DNA from: Perilla frutescens
Lineage: Eukaryota > Streptophyta > Magnoliopsida > Lamiales > Lamiaceae
NCBI GenBank assembly: GCA_026008535.1
Contig: BRKX01000009.1
Location: 47,117,001 to 47,181,000 of the forward strand
Reading direction: 5' to 3'
DNA length: 64,000 bases
Shown: positions 1 to 9,364 of the stretch, in pieces
Position numbering within the stretch: the first letter of the stretch is position 1
Layout of the letters: each line of letters opens with the position of its first letter
Translations under genes and position numbers: made by a program
The notes under the pieces: generated by a model
The model's database searches: none
Seen by the model: the letters and a program-made list of their open reading frames with translations, nothing else
Told to the model about the DNA's origin: nothing

Positions 1-188
1 TTCCATTGGGGTTTGAAGAACTCCCAGGTTGAAATGTATTGGAGGAGTTTCCAGATCGTTGAACTGATGGCCTATTTTGAGCTGATGCTCTTGTCTGAGC
101 TACTGGCCTTGGGTGAACTTCAGGTCTTGGTTAAACTGATGACCTGGAATGGAATAGAGGCCTCCGAGGATTTGGCCTTTCATAAGCT

Positions 189-1977
189 TTAGGTTTTGGT
201 CGAGTAGTAGATCTGGATTGCTGACTGATCGATGTTGAGCTGGTGGCTTTGACTGAGCACCAAGCCTTTGAAAGACCGACTGTCTTCGAGTTGTCCCTCT
301 CGACTAATCAGTCTGATCTCTGGGCTGAGCTTGAGGAGTTTCCAAGATGCCCTTGTCTTTTGACTCCTCAACTGGGGAACTGAGCTGGTCTTGTGAATCC
401 TCTCAGGATTCCAGATTCACAGCTCTGTACAACTATTTTGTCTTTCTCTGCAGCAGTGTACTTGCTATAACCCAACCCTGGGCTCCCAGATTCGATTTTC
501 TGATGACTCAAGATTTCATCTAGAGTTTGGGATCCCTTCTTGAATTTGAGGGATAATTTATCTTTTTTAAGAATTTCTTGCTTGAGCTGCTCATTCTTAG
601 CTTCCAGTTCAGCATTTCTCAGCTTCAACTGATCCATTTATGTTGACTTAGAATCAAGACTTCTCAATCTTTCATTTTCAGCACTTAGCTTATCAACTCT
701 GCTTCTTAGCTCATCATTTTCACCCTTCAGTTCAATATGCATACTTGATACATAAGCTAATTCATCTTCTAGGATCCTTAACAGTTCATCCAGTTCGTTC
801 CTAGAGATCGAAGCTTCATGTATATGATAGAATGAGGTTATTGAGTCAGATTGACTAACCTCTTCATCATTGTTGGCCATGAGTCATAGTAGAGCTTCAT
901 CATCGGAGATGTAGCCATCTGAGTCGATTCCAGATGGGTAGTCTGAATCGTCAAGTACATGATTCTCAGAGTTTGCAATCATTGCTTTCCGGTTTGCCAT
1001 CCTGAATTGTTCAGCTAGACGATTAGCTAGCTGCTGGTTCCTTTTACCTTTAGCAGCTTCATCAGCTTGGGGTTGAGCTGATTGTTGATCTCTGACTTTT
1101 CTTAGCTTCTCCAGCAATCTTATCATTGACTGGATTTGCTCATTCAAATCCTCAGTCAGGATCTTCTTTTCATCGGCTGACTTTCTTCTTCGATCAGTCA
1201 CCGATCCTCCTGGATTCTCTCTGACAGGCGAGCCTCATGGTCGGAAGTTATTTCTTATGCGGGCTTCTCTGAATCGATTTCTTTCAGCATTGAAAGAAGC
1301 ATCATGAGAAGAGGAAGTGGATGCTTCTCTCTTTTGATTCAAGATGTACTCATGAACTTTGAGAGATCCAAATAACTCTCTGGGAGTAATACTATTCAAG
1401 TCTCTCGACTATTTAGTAGCAATTATTTTCATATCTCATTCATCAGTGAGATTGTCAAGAACTTTCGAGTTCATCTCACTGTTGGGATAGTTTCTTCCCA
1501 GATTTATCATCTCGCTTATGATGCCAAGAAATCTTGTTTCTACGCTCGAGATGCTTTCTTCCGGCTGCATTTTGAAAGACTCATATTTATCAACTGCCAG
1601 CTGGAGCTTGTTTCCTTTGATGGCCTCGGACTCATTACATAGATCTACAAGAAGGTCCCAAATCTCCTTCGCTATCCTGCAGTTTTTGTGTCTTTCATAT
1701 GATCCTCATCTAGAGTCTGAAAGAGTGCTGCTTGAGCAACAAACTCTAGATTTTTCAACTTCTTCTCTTCACCTTTGAGAAGATGAGGTGGTTTTGGGAT
1801 CCTGGCTGGTTGGTTGACATCCATGATGTGGGCTTCGTTGTCCATTATTATGATGATTGGACTGTCTTCGATCACCTCCCACATATTCTCATGGATGGAG
1901 CATAGATGAGCTTTCATCCTCCTGCTCCAATTGTCATAGTTCTCAACTGAAAAGAGAGGTAGCTTATGGTTTCCCAT
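189..1977 (-). pseudogene. broken copia gag polyprotein
   Basis: Starts at the ATG at 1977 (MGNHKLPLFSVENYDNWSRR), about 75 bp after the primer-binding site. That frame runs to a stop at 1672. The UBN2-type gag homology continues in another frame (residues like IWDLLVDLCNESEAIKGNKL, then EESISSVETRFLGIISEMIN), so there is a frameshift near 1675, followed by several stops around 1400-1440. Further fragments: 884-1201 is charged and rich in K/E/Q; 638-880 is a predicted coiled coil (heptads in DELLRILEDELAY...LSAENERL); 368-637 is a coiled coil followed by the gag-protease linker. In an active element these would be one Gag protein that packages RNA. I see no intact zinc knuckle. Confidence 0.7.
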
Positions 1978-2050
1978 AGCTTGAAAAAGGTTAGCACAGA
2001 TAAACAGATCTGATTCAAATGATCTGCAGAAACGGCTGATCCTTAGAATC

Positions 2051-2066
2051 AACCGCTCTGATACCA
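2051..2066 (-). other. primer-binding site, initiator tRNA-Met
   Basis: The minus strand reads TGGTATCAGAGCGGTT, the usual plant retrotransposon primer site complementary to the 3' end of initiator tRNA-Met. It sits 5 bp from the LTR edge at 2072, which fixes element orientation. Confidence 0.85.
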
Positions 2067-2071
2067 CTTAT

Positions 2072-3725
2072 TGGTCCCGGTACGAGTATATGTTAGTTTA
2101 GAGAGGGGTGAATAAACTGACTTCAAAAACTTTGAATAGATGCGGAATAGATAGGGCCCTGACTCGCTTTTGAGATTTTATCTGTACTTACTGATCAGTT
2201 GAGAAAAGCTGACAGAAGCTTAGCTAGTGAGCTAATCAGTTTGCAACTGATAGCTTGAAGACGTGGCTAAAGCTTGTCAGTGTGTGTGAATGTGTGCAGT
2301 TTAAGAACTTGCAAGACTGAAAAACAGTAATAGCAGCACACACAGAACTTTATAGAGGTTCGAAGCTTCCTGCTTCTATGTCATCTCTTTCTCTGGAGAA
2401 GGGCAATCCATATGCAAGTGTAAAGTTTCTTTATTACAATTACACAGTGAAGAATTCATGTTGGACCTGAAAACGGCACCTTCAACCCAAGCGCGGCCTC
2501 CTTTCCAACTGTTGCTGTCTCGGAAGAACGGACTCGTCGGTACACGCTCCTCCTCAGCCGATTTCTGGGTCGACAACTCACACTTACCGGTCCCAACTGC
2601 TCGTTGAGACTTTAGGTGCTATTTCTCATCTTTACATGATTTTAGATCTCGCTCAATCTTCAAGAAGACAGTCTTGAATCTGTTATCAACCTGGAGTGCT
2701 CTTTTTAGCTTGAGCTGAGTGGTTGATCTTTGAGGGACTGAATTGAGAAGTTTTGCTCTTGCGGGATTCTGCATCAGCTTAGCAGCTTGCTTTGAACTTG
2801 AAGCACACCTTCTGAGTTAAGACTTTTCGCACTTTAAAAGTATTGAGCTTTGAGCTGTGGGGAGGGAGAAAGAAAGAGCTATTTCTGCAAAATAGCAAAG
2901 TTAGGTTGGCGAAAGTCTTGGCGAAAATTGATTTAACCCTCTTTAAATATATGAGTGAATTTTGACCGTTATGATTGGTGATGTTTAGAAATCACCGGTG
3001 GCATTTTAATGCTTGTCACCGTTTGAAGCTCTTCAATGAACTAGCCGTTTTGACTTTAATAGTCTCTGCTCTAAGATCATCAGGATCTTCTAAAGATTTC
3101 ATGTTAAGATCTTCATAAACTGCTTGTCAGTAGGAGTAGGTGATTCGGCTATCATTTCTTAGACATTCAGCTAACGGGCTCTCAGCTATCTCGGCTTTCA
3201 GCTCTGAGATTGTCCAGTTGGTAGATCTTCAACTTCCTTGAGCTTCTATCATGATATAGTCTAGTTTAGCTGACTCATTAGCTAGGCTTAAAAGCTTTCA
3301 TTTCTAGACTTATCAGTTCGCTACCTAATTGAGCTTTTACCTTTTCTCCCTGAACTGATCTATGGTCAGTTAAGTAGAGGCTCAATGCATTTAGAGCTGT
3401 TTTACCAGTAAACTGATCTTTAATCAGTTTAAGATCGGCTCTGACTGATCTCTGATCAGATCAGTTGCTGACTCTGTTCATCAGTCTATCTTGGCTTTTT
3501 GCTAAGACTGATGATTACTCATCTATGGATGCCTACCAGTCTCCAAAGTTCTCTTCCCCCTTTACAACTTATCTCAAGTTTTGAAGAGTTGAGTCTGACT
3601 GGTCTGATCAAGGCAACCTGTAAGCTGGTTGATCATGCTTCTAAATAGATGTCTCTCATCTCAGCTTGAAGTCTTACTTGGTCATTATCCCTGATTTTCA
3701 GCTTTTCATAACCTGCAGTTTTTCA
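2072..3725 (-). repeat. copia 5' LTR (about 1.65 kb)
   Basis: On the plus strand it begins TGGTCCCGGTACGAG next to the primer site; the right edge is placed at ...TTTTTCA (3725), just before the FAR1-like pseudogene. Minus-strand TATA-like sequence ATATTTAAAG lies near 2943-2953. Many short CTGATC/AACTGA words recur in the part right of the TATA-like box (U3). The left edge is secure; the right edge is inferred from the CA end and the change in sequence character. Confidence 0.6.
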
Positions 3726-3733
3726 TTAAAGCA

Positions 3734-4892
3734 TCACACATGTTTTAACATTTCATCAAAACCATCATTTGGGATTTTCCCAACAATTTTCCTAACACTC
3801 ACATCATCATCCGTCTGGATATTCCAGTAGAAAAATGGTTCAACATTAGACTTCTTAATCAAATAATCAAACAATTCATTCTCAGCAACATTCTCAAGTT
3901 TCGTCTTCTTTTTCAATTGATCAATGTGGGCTTATGCATCTCTCCTAATAAATCTAACATTTTATAGCCCATTGCATTCTCCTTCCATAAAGTTACAATC
4001 ATGGCTCACGCCAATACCGACTACGTGCATAGCTTCTAAGACAGATTTTTCAGCCATTGACAGTTTTCGAGAGGATCTTAACAGATAACTCTATTCAGGA
4101 GGAACCAATTCATGGTTATGATTTTTTTTCAAAATAAATTACTTTCTGAGGACCACCGTAAGGCTGCGACACCCATATCTTAACGTGACAATCAGTTCGA
4201 GTAACTTGTTTTTCATAAATTGGAAGAAAACTTTTCGGATCTTGAAGGACATTATACGAACACTTGAATTTTTTCCAACGTATTTCATTTCTCTTTCTAC
4301 TATAGTGTTGAGCTCCTCTCCTGACACTAAATCCTTTGCAATGTCCATACTCACAGTATAGTAAATAGACTTGCTCAAGATCATAAACAATGGAACCAAC
4401 ACTTAATTTTGCCTCGATTTCATTACAAACGTGCTCAAACATCACTTCGTTATCTGACAGACTATTCAAACTCTTTCCAAAATCCCTTCTCGTTCCATCC
4501 CCTGTAGATTGTTCAATGTCGTTCTAAGAAACATCCTCCTTGTTGCTCGCTTAAGCTTTTTTCGTAACATTTTCATTATTCGAATCATCACCTTTTGGAG
4601 ACTCTGTATCGTCTTCTAAATTTATGATGTATTCTCTTGCTTCAAAGCCATTTGACTCGAATTCCTATTTAACATAGGCAATACAAATATTTTTCTAACA
4701 CTTCTCCTCCACGCAACCCTTGCCCAAACTAATAGAATTTCTACTCTGATTACCTATTGGCATATGCCCATCTTCATTATCAATACCTTGAAGATCTTCA
4801 GTGCAATGACAACAATTTTGGGAACACGCATTTCCAACACTCAAATCATCAAGGCCATATAATTCAAGTCTCATATTTAAATCAAAATCCAT
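3734..4892 (-). pseudogene. FAR1-RELATED SEQUENCE-type gene remnant
   Basis: Frames in order on the minus strand: 4892-4695 (MDFDLNMRLELYGLDDL, acidic, probable N-terminus), 4469-4116 (VGSIVYDLEQVYLLYCEYGH then GFSVRRGAQHYSRKRNEIRW), and 3916-3734 (KKKTKLENVAENELFDYL, then EPFFYWNIQTDDD). The middle block matches the FAR1 DNA-binding domain, a WRKY-GCM1-like zinc finger derived from MULE transposases. The last block matches the linker before the MULE transposase core (FFYxxxxDDD). At least two stops or frameshifts separate the blocks, and the transposase core and SWIM finger are missing, the sequence stopping next to the copia LTR. Known members are light-signalling transcription factors; this copy is non-functional. 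A decayed Mutator-like transposase is the alternative. Confidence 0.65.
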
Positions 4893-5514
4893 CTCTATTT
4901 CCTATTAATCAAGTCTTAAACAGAGCAATAACAATTCGTATAATTAAGGCATCAACCCATATCAAAATGAAATTGGGGATGACAGATTGAATTGTAAAGT
5001 TGGGAATACAAAATAATGATTAATATTTACTGAAAAATAAATTAAAACTAACCATATAAATTCAGCAGCAACGTATTTCAAGGTGCATTCTTAAATTCAG
5101 AACTTCAGAACATATTTATATTATTTCATAGAATTTTTCGAACTGAAAAATTAGCAACATCCACTATAGATACCTCACACATGAAATTCACGACATTATA
5201 TGCTCTCAAATTAAAACCTCTATCTTCAACTTCATCCAGGCATCTCGTCTATCTTTCAAAGTCGCCGACTATAAGAGCTTTCAGAAAATTTACGATTTAA
5301 ACATTGAGAAAATCTTAAAAACACAAATTATTATTGATATTTTGATATTATCAAATTACACAAATGTTGTTAGATATTTTAGAGCTTGAATGCCGTCATA
5401 ACGAAATGATAGATCAGCCATCATAAAGGAATAAAATGATGCTACCAGAAATTCTACATGGCAAATGTATTATCGCCGTTAACAAACAGGTTTCCGACAG
5501 ATTACAAGTGGGCC
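4893..5514. other. AT-rich spacer
   Basis: No coding, repeat or RNA signal that I can support. Confidence 0.5.
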
Positions 5515-5830
5515 ATTTCTGCTACTACACTTTTATTGATAAATAATTTTTGAGTAAGTAATTAGGTTAAACTAATCATCATTGTGGAATTTTCTTTCAA
5601 AAAAAGTAAAAAATTCATTTTTTAAAGGCATCTTACTTTACACGTGTCACAATCCTGAGGTACATTTCTGCTACTACACTTTTATCGATAAATACTTCTA
5701 AAAAATCATCATTTTTGAGTAAGTGATTAGCTTAAACTAATCATCATTGTGGAATTTTCTTTCAAAAAAAGTCAAAAAATTATTTTTTCAAGACATCTTA
5801 CTTTACACGTGTCACAATCCTAAAGTACAA
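5515..5830. repeat. direct tandem duplication, about 150-165 bp unit
   Basis: Unit 1 (5515-5664) and unit 2 (5665-5830) both run from ATTTCTGCTACTACAC through CTAATCATCATTGTGGAA to TTACACGTGTCACAATCC. Unit 2 has a small insertion and scattered substitutions. Each unit holds one ACACGTGTC word (G-box/ABRE core). Confidence 0.85.
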
Positions 5831-6723
5831 GGGCGGAACTAGGTGGTTGCTAGAGGGGGCTGTAGCCCCCCCTAACTTGTCAATTTCCTCAGATTAGTAT
5901 TGGGTGGTCAATTTTTTTTTAATTTTTTTTTTGCAATAGCCCCTCGAGTTGACGCAGGATAGAGGGCTGAACTTGAGAAGAATGGTGGTCTGTGAAGTGA
6001 GGTGAGGTTTGATGAGAGAGAAATCTAGTTGTGGAGAGCATAAACGTGAGAGTGGCTACACAGGTTTGGGGAGAGAGAAGGTTTAATATTGGGAGAGAGA
6101 AGCCCAGGTTTGGGGAGAGAGAAGAAATGGGTTGTGGAATTTGATTTGATTTTTAATAAATGGCGCCACACAAAGTTTTGTGCGTGTGTATATTGGTTAT
6201 AGTTTCCAAATAACCTGGATTATCATTTTAAACATTTAAAAGTTTAGAAATTAATTTTTAAGATCATAAATGGTTAAATTATTTATTTTAAAGTTAATTA
6301 CTTTATTTAAAGACATTTTATTTAAATTTGTTTAGATGATGAACAACTAGTTATGCATATTCCTAATTAATTCAAGATTGACTTTTCAAAGTCACTGTGG
6401 AGATTTTTTACTCGTGATATTTGGTCTCCAAGTAATCTCACTCTACCAGTAGGTCATCTCCATCGGGACTTTAAACGCACATGTTTGATTTGTTCATTAT
6501 TTATATTAATGTTAATATGTATATAAATAAAAATTTGGGGTCCTATTTTTTTAGAATTTGACGTTGTTTAACTTGGAATATTTTAAAGAAAAAAGATAAA
6601 GTGCATTTGCAATTTGCATCCCAATCATTCTCTCCCTTCATATTTCTCTCTAGAGAGTCAATGGTGCGTGTCGTTGTGCTATCCGGCCACCACCGTCAGC
6701 CCCTTTCTGGTTCCGCCACCGCT
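5827..6723. mobile_element. possible decayed hAT-like non-autonomous element
   Basis: The left end CAAGGGCGGAACTAGG and the right end (reverse complement TAGCGGTGGCGGAACCAG) share the GGCGGAACYAG core seen at ends of many plant hAT elements. A GGGGGCTGTAGCCCCCC palindrome lies just inside the left end. No 8-bp target duplication is visible, so the assignment is weak. The following stretch to 7322 has no gene signal that I can support. Confidence 0.25.
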
Positions 6724-7322
6724 AAGGTAGGTGTTCAATGGGTGATGGATGGTGTGCGGGAGCTTTGATATACCGACCTACATAAAAGACCTACTTTTAA
6801 GTTAATTGCTAGCTAGTGGAGGGAAAACTGATAAAAACACTCACAAACTCCTTTATCCCACCGATGTTGGATGGCAAAGAAGAGGGAAGACAAAGCAAAT
6901 GTTGCTGTCATTTTCCAACCTCTCGAGTTTATTAAAACTTCAGATTACTTTCCTAATGTATATATGTAATGCATTTAGCATATTGATGACAATACGGTTA
7001 CTGTATCATCAACAAAAAAAGTTTTTCAAAATTAAAATTGATAAAATTATATTTGCATTCACTTACTATGTTTCAAGAAAGATTAAACGGGCTAGCAATT
7101 TAAAAATTTGAATTTTGATGACCTCATTGATGATTTTGTTTCTCAAAATGCAATAATATCTAATTATTCCAAAAAATACTCGATACTTATATTTTTCTTG
7201 TATGTTTGTAAGTGTTGATTGTACTTTTTTCTTGTATGTATCCTCAAAATGTGAGGGTTGACCTTGACGATATGGACCCCAAGTCAATATCAGTATAACT
7301 ACTATGAATTTCTCCTCGTTCA

Positions 7323-7400
7323 TTATTCCAAATTGAGTGCAGAGACAGAATGGTTGAAGACATTACCAAGGTCAAATCTTGATTTCACCCCAAAGAAATG
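7323..7400 (-). pseudogene. C-terminal relic of a second BBE-like gene
   Basis: The minus strand reads FFGVKSRFDLGNVFNHSVSA, then LNLE and a TAA stop at 7323-7325. This parallels the end of the adjacent gene (VKTKFDPQNFFRNEQSIPS). The nucleotides also align (TGCAGAGACAGAATGG here, TGCAGAGATGGAATGC in the intact gene). Only the last 25 or so codons survive; nothing BBE-like is seen between 7400 and 7580. It points to an old tandem duplication, as is common for this family. Confidence 0.5.
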
Positions 7401-7548
7401 TGATAATAATATTGGGAAGGACAAAAAAAATTAATAGAGAACTATAACAGAGGAAGTAGATTATTTAGGCTATTATTGTACACAGTTTATACTAAATGGT
7501 GTGATACAAGAAAAGTTGTAAACTGAAAATAACATATACGAAATCATT

Positions 7549-7554
7549 TTTATT
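7549..7554 (-). terminator. poly(A) signal candidate for the BBE-like gene
   Basis: AATAAA on the minus strand, about 30 bp downstream of the stop codon. Plant poly(A) signals are loose, so this is only a candidate. Confidence 0.35.
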
Positions 7555-7582
7555 AAAAATCAAACGCATGATGTATTGATTT

Positions 7583-9229
7583 TTAGTACCCTTTCTTTTT
7601 CCACTTTAAGTGCAGAGATGGAATGCTTTGTTCGTTTCTGAAGAAATTTTGTGGATCAAATTTTGTTTTCACTTGAACAAGGCGATGGAAATTGTTGCTG
7701 AAATATTTGAGGCCCCAGATGCTGGCTTGTGCGTAACTAGTCTTTCCTACAACGTTGTTGACTCCGAGGTCGAGATCTCTGTAGTTGAGGTACGCAGCTC
7801 TTGGAAACCTTGAAACATAAGGAGCCACGTAACTGTAATACCTTCTACTCCAACTTATGTACCTGTCTGAATTTTGAGCCTCCCCATCTTGCCAGTAAAC
7901 AAAACTAGCAAGCATGTATAAGTTACCCGCCCTATGAGGAAATGGAGTGGCGGACTCGGAAACTTCATCCATTCTTCCACCATATGGGACCATGTAGACA
8001 AAACCGTCATCGGCTTCTGGTTCATATAATAGTCTGACTATGCCTTCAAGCCCAAGTTCAGGAATGGGTGTTTGCACGTAATCCGATTTTCCTTTGAACT
8101 GGTTTTGATTGGATACAGTCCTGTTTAGCAGAACTTCAAGTGGCTCTCTCTGAAGAGGTGGCAATGCAGGGGCTTGGGAAATATATATGGTAGATTCAAC
8201 CCAACTCATTTCAGAGCAATCTTCCCTTACCAGCCCCAACTCTGGGAAACTTTCTTGCATCAATGGAAGCAATCTGTCCACCCCGCCGAGGAAAAGAGAA
8301 AAGAAAGTTGCTTGAATAGTCGTTTTCTTTCCCTCTTGGCTGGAATTCACCCTATACAAGTAGATTGAGATATACAAATCTTTGTCGAGTTTAGGAGCCA
8401 CGTATTGCCAACGGTGCACGAGTTGAGTTGCATTCTGTTCCAAAGTCCTGTGGACTGTGAAAACAGTGACACTTTCCGGAACATCGACCAGTCGTATTTT
8501 CCAGGCAACAATTACACCGAAGCTGGCACCTCCACCGCCTCTAATGGCCCAGAACACGTCTTCACCCATTGCTTTTCTATCAAGTATTCTGCCATAAACA
8601 TCGATTATTCTGGCATCGATAACATTATCTGCAGCGAGCCCATATTTCCTATGCAACGTGCCGTACCCTCCTCCACTGAAGTGTCCACCGACACCAACAG
8701 TTGGGCAAAGACCAGCTGGAAATCCCAGTATCGGGCTTTTTTCTGCAATCCTGTAATATATAGAACCAAGCGTGGCACCTGATCCAATCCACGCAGTTTT
8801 CTCCGCAACATCGACTGCAATTTCACTGAGATTGATCAAATCAACGATCACAAAGTGGACTTGTGCTACATATGAAAGTCCCTCAAAGTCATGGCCGCCA
8901 CTTCGAGTTCTAATTTGCAGACCATTTTGTTTGGCACAGGATATCAGAGGTGGGATTTGGGATTCGTGTTCGGGTGTTATAATCACTAGAGGCTTTGGCG
9001 TAGATTCTGAATTGAATCTCTGGTTCCAGATCGAAGATTTCAAGACCCAAGAGTAAGATGAATTGCTTTTAGTGTAAACAATGCTCGAAATCGAGTAGTT
9101 TATGAATTCTTCCTTTAGACATTTAATAAAATCATGGTGCTCATCGGCAGAAACTGCATATGAGCACGAAGAGATGAGAAGAAGAATCAAAGTAAGAGAA
9201 GGTGAAAAAATGGTTGGAGTGTTCATCAT
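7583..9229 (-). CDS. berberine bridge enzyme-like FAD-linked oxidoreductase
   Basis: Intact 548-residue protein without introns, normal length for the family. The frame is open 45 codons further upstream, but I start at the ATG at 9229, because it gives a secretory signal peptide (residues 1 to about 27, core TLILLLISSC) and lies just below a TATA box. FAD_binding_4 domain about 76-250: RSGGHDFEG gives His113 and CPTVGVGGH gives Cys175, the pair that binds FAD covalently at two points. BBE domain about 477-536 (NYRDLDLG, Tyr483). Val178, three residues after Cys175, matches the residue that in characterised members lets O2 reach the flavin, so an oxidase is likely. N-glycosylation sequons at Asn44, 56, 266, 295 and 369 fit a secreted or vacuolar protein. 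Phe115 replaces the common Tyr, and the usual Lys-x-Gln of the active site reads Met439-Leu-Ala441. Relatives oxidise alkaloids, monolignols, oligosaccharides or cannabinoids; the substrate cannot be read here. Confidence 0.93.
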   Translation of the reverse strand: MMNTPTIFSPSLTLILLLISSCSYAVSADEHHDFIKCLKEEFINYSISSIVYTKSNSSYSWVLKSSIWNQRFNSESTPKPLVIITPEHESQIPPLISCAKQNGLQIRTRSGGHDFEGLSYVAQVHFVIVDLINLSEIAVDVAEKTAWIGSGATLGSIYYRIAEKSPILGFPAGLCPTVGVGGHFSGGGYGTLHRKYGLAADNVIDARIIDVYGRILDRKAMGEDVFWAIRGGGGASFGVIVAWKIRLVDVPESVTVFTVHRTLEQNATQLVHRWQYVAPKLDKDLYISIYLYRVNSSQEGKKTTIQATFFSLFLGGVDRLLPLMQESFPELGLVREDCSEMSWVESTIYISQAPALPPLQREPLEVLLNRTVSNQNQFKGKSDYVQTPIPELGLEGIVRLLYEPEADDGFVYMVPYGGRMDEVSESATPFPHRAGNLYMLASFVYWQDGEAQNSDRYISWSRRYYSYVAPYVSRFPRAAYLNYRDLDLGVNNVVGKTSYAQASIWGLKYFSNNFHRLVQVKTKFDPQNFFRNEQSIPSLHLKWKKKGY

Positions 9230-9283
9230 TTTGAGACGATGAGTTTCTGTTAGTGAGACTGAGAGGCGTGGTTTGTCTTCTTT

Positions 9284-9292
9284 CTTATAGAT
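9284..9292 (-). promoter_or_regulatory. TATA box of the BBE-like gene
   Basis: The minus strand reads CTATAAGAAAG about 55-60 bp upstream of the chosen ATG, which implies a 5' leader of roughly 30 bp. A second TATA-like word (CTATACATG) lies a few bases further upstream. Confidence 0.5.
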
Positions 9293-9364
9293 GGAGCATG
9301 TATAGCAAAACATTGCATCGTCAAATCTTTGCTTTATCTCGTAAGAAATGTTCAGGTCAAACAC

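Larger units (their letters stand above)
1..3725 (-). mobile_element. Ty1/copia element, 5' part only (runs off left edge)
   Basis: Minus-strand element read from right to left: LTR (2072-3725), tRNA-Met primer-binding site (2051-2066), then gag-like coding remnants to the window edge. The pol genes and second LTR would lie left of position 1. The gag start has the copia gag signature (NYDNWSRRMKAHL, then a UBN2-like stretch), and at 368-637 there is the LKFKKGSQTLDEIL / GLGY segment that in many plant copia polyproteins links gag to protease. Frameshifts and stops show it is dead. Target-site duplication cannot be tested because the other end is missing. Confidence 0.8.

Noticed and set aside
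5827..6723. Confident hAT element
   Set aside because: End similarity only; no 8-bp duplication and no transposase. Kept only as a low-confidence feature.
8405..8782. Plus-strand frames across the BBE-like gene
   Set aside because: Antisense shadows of the coding sequence.
9229..9364. Longer BBE-like protein starting at 9364 (593 residues)
   Set aside because: The extra 45 residues would bury the signal peptide and lie over the TATA box; the ATG at 9229 gives normal family length and topology.
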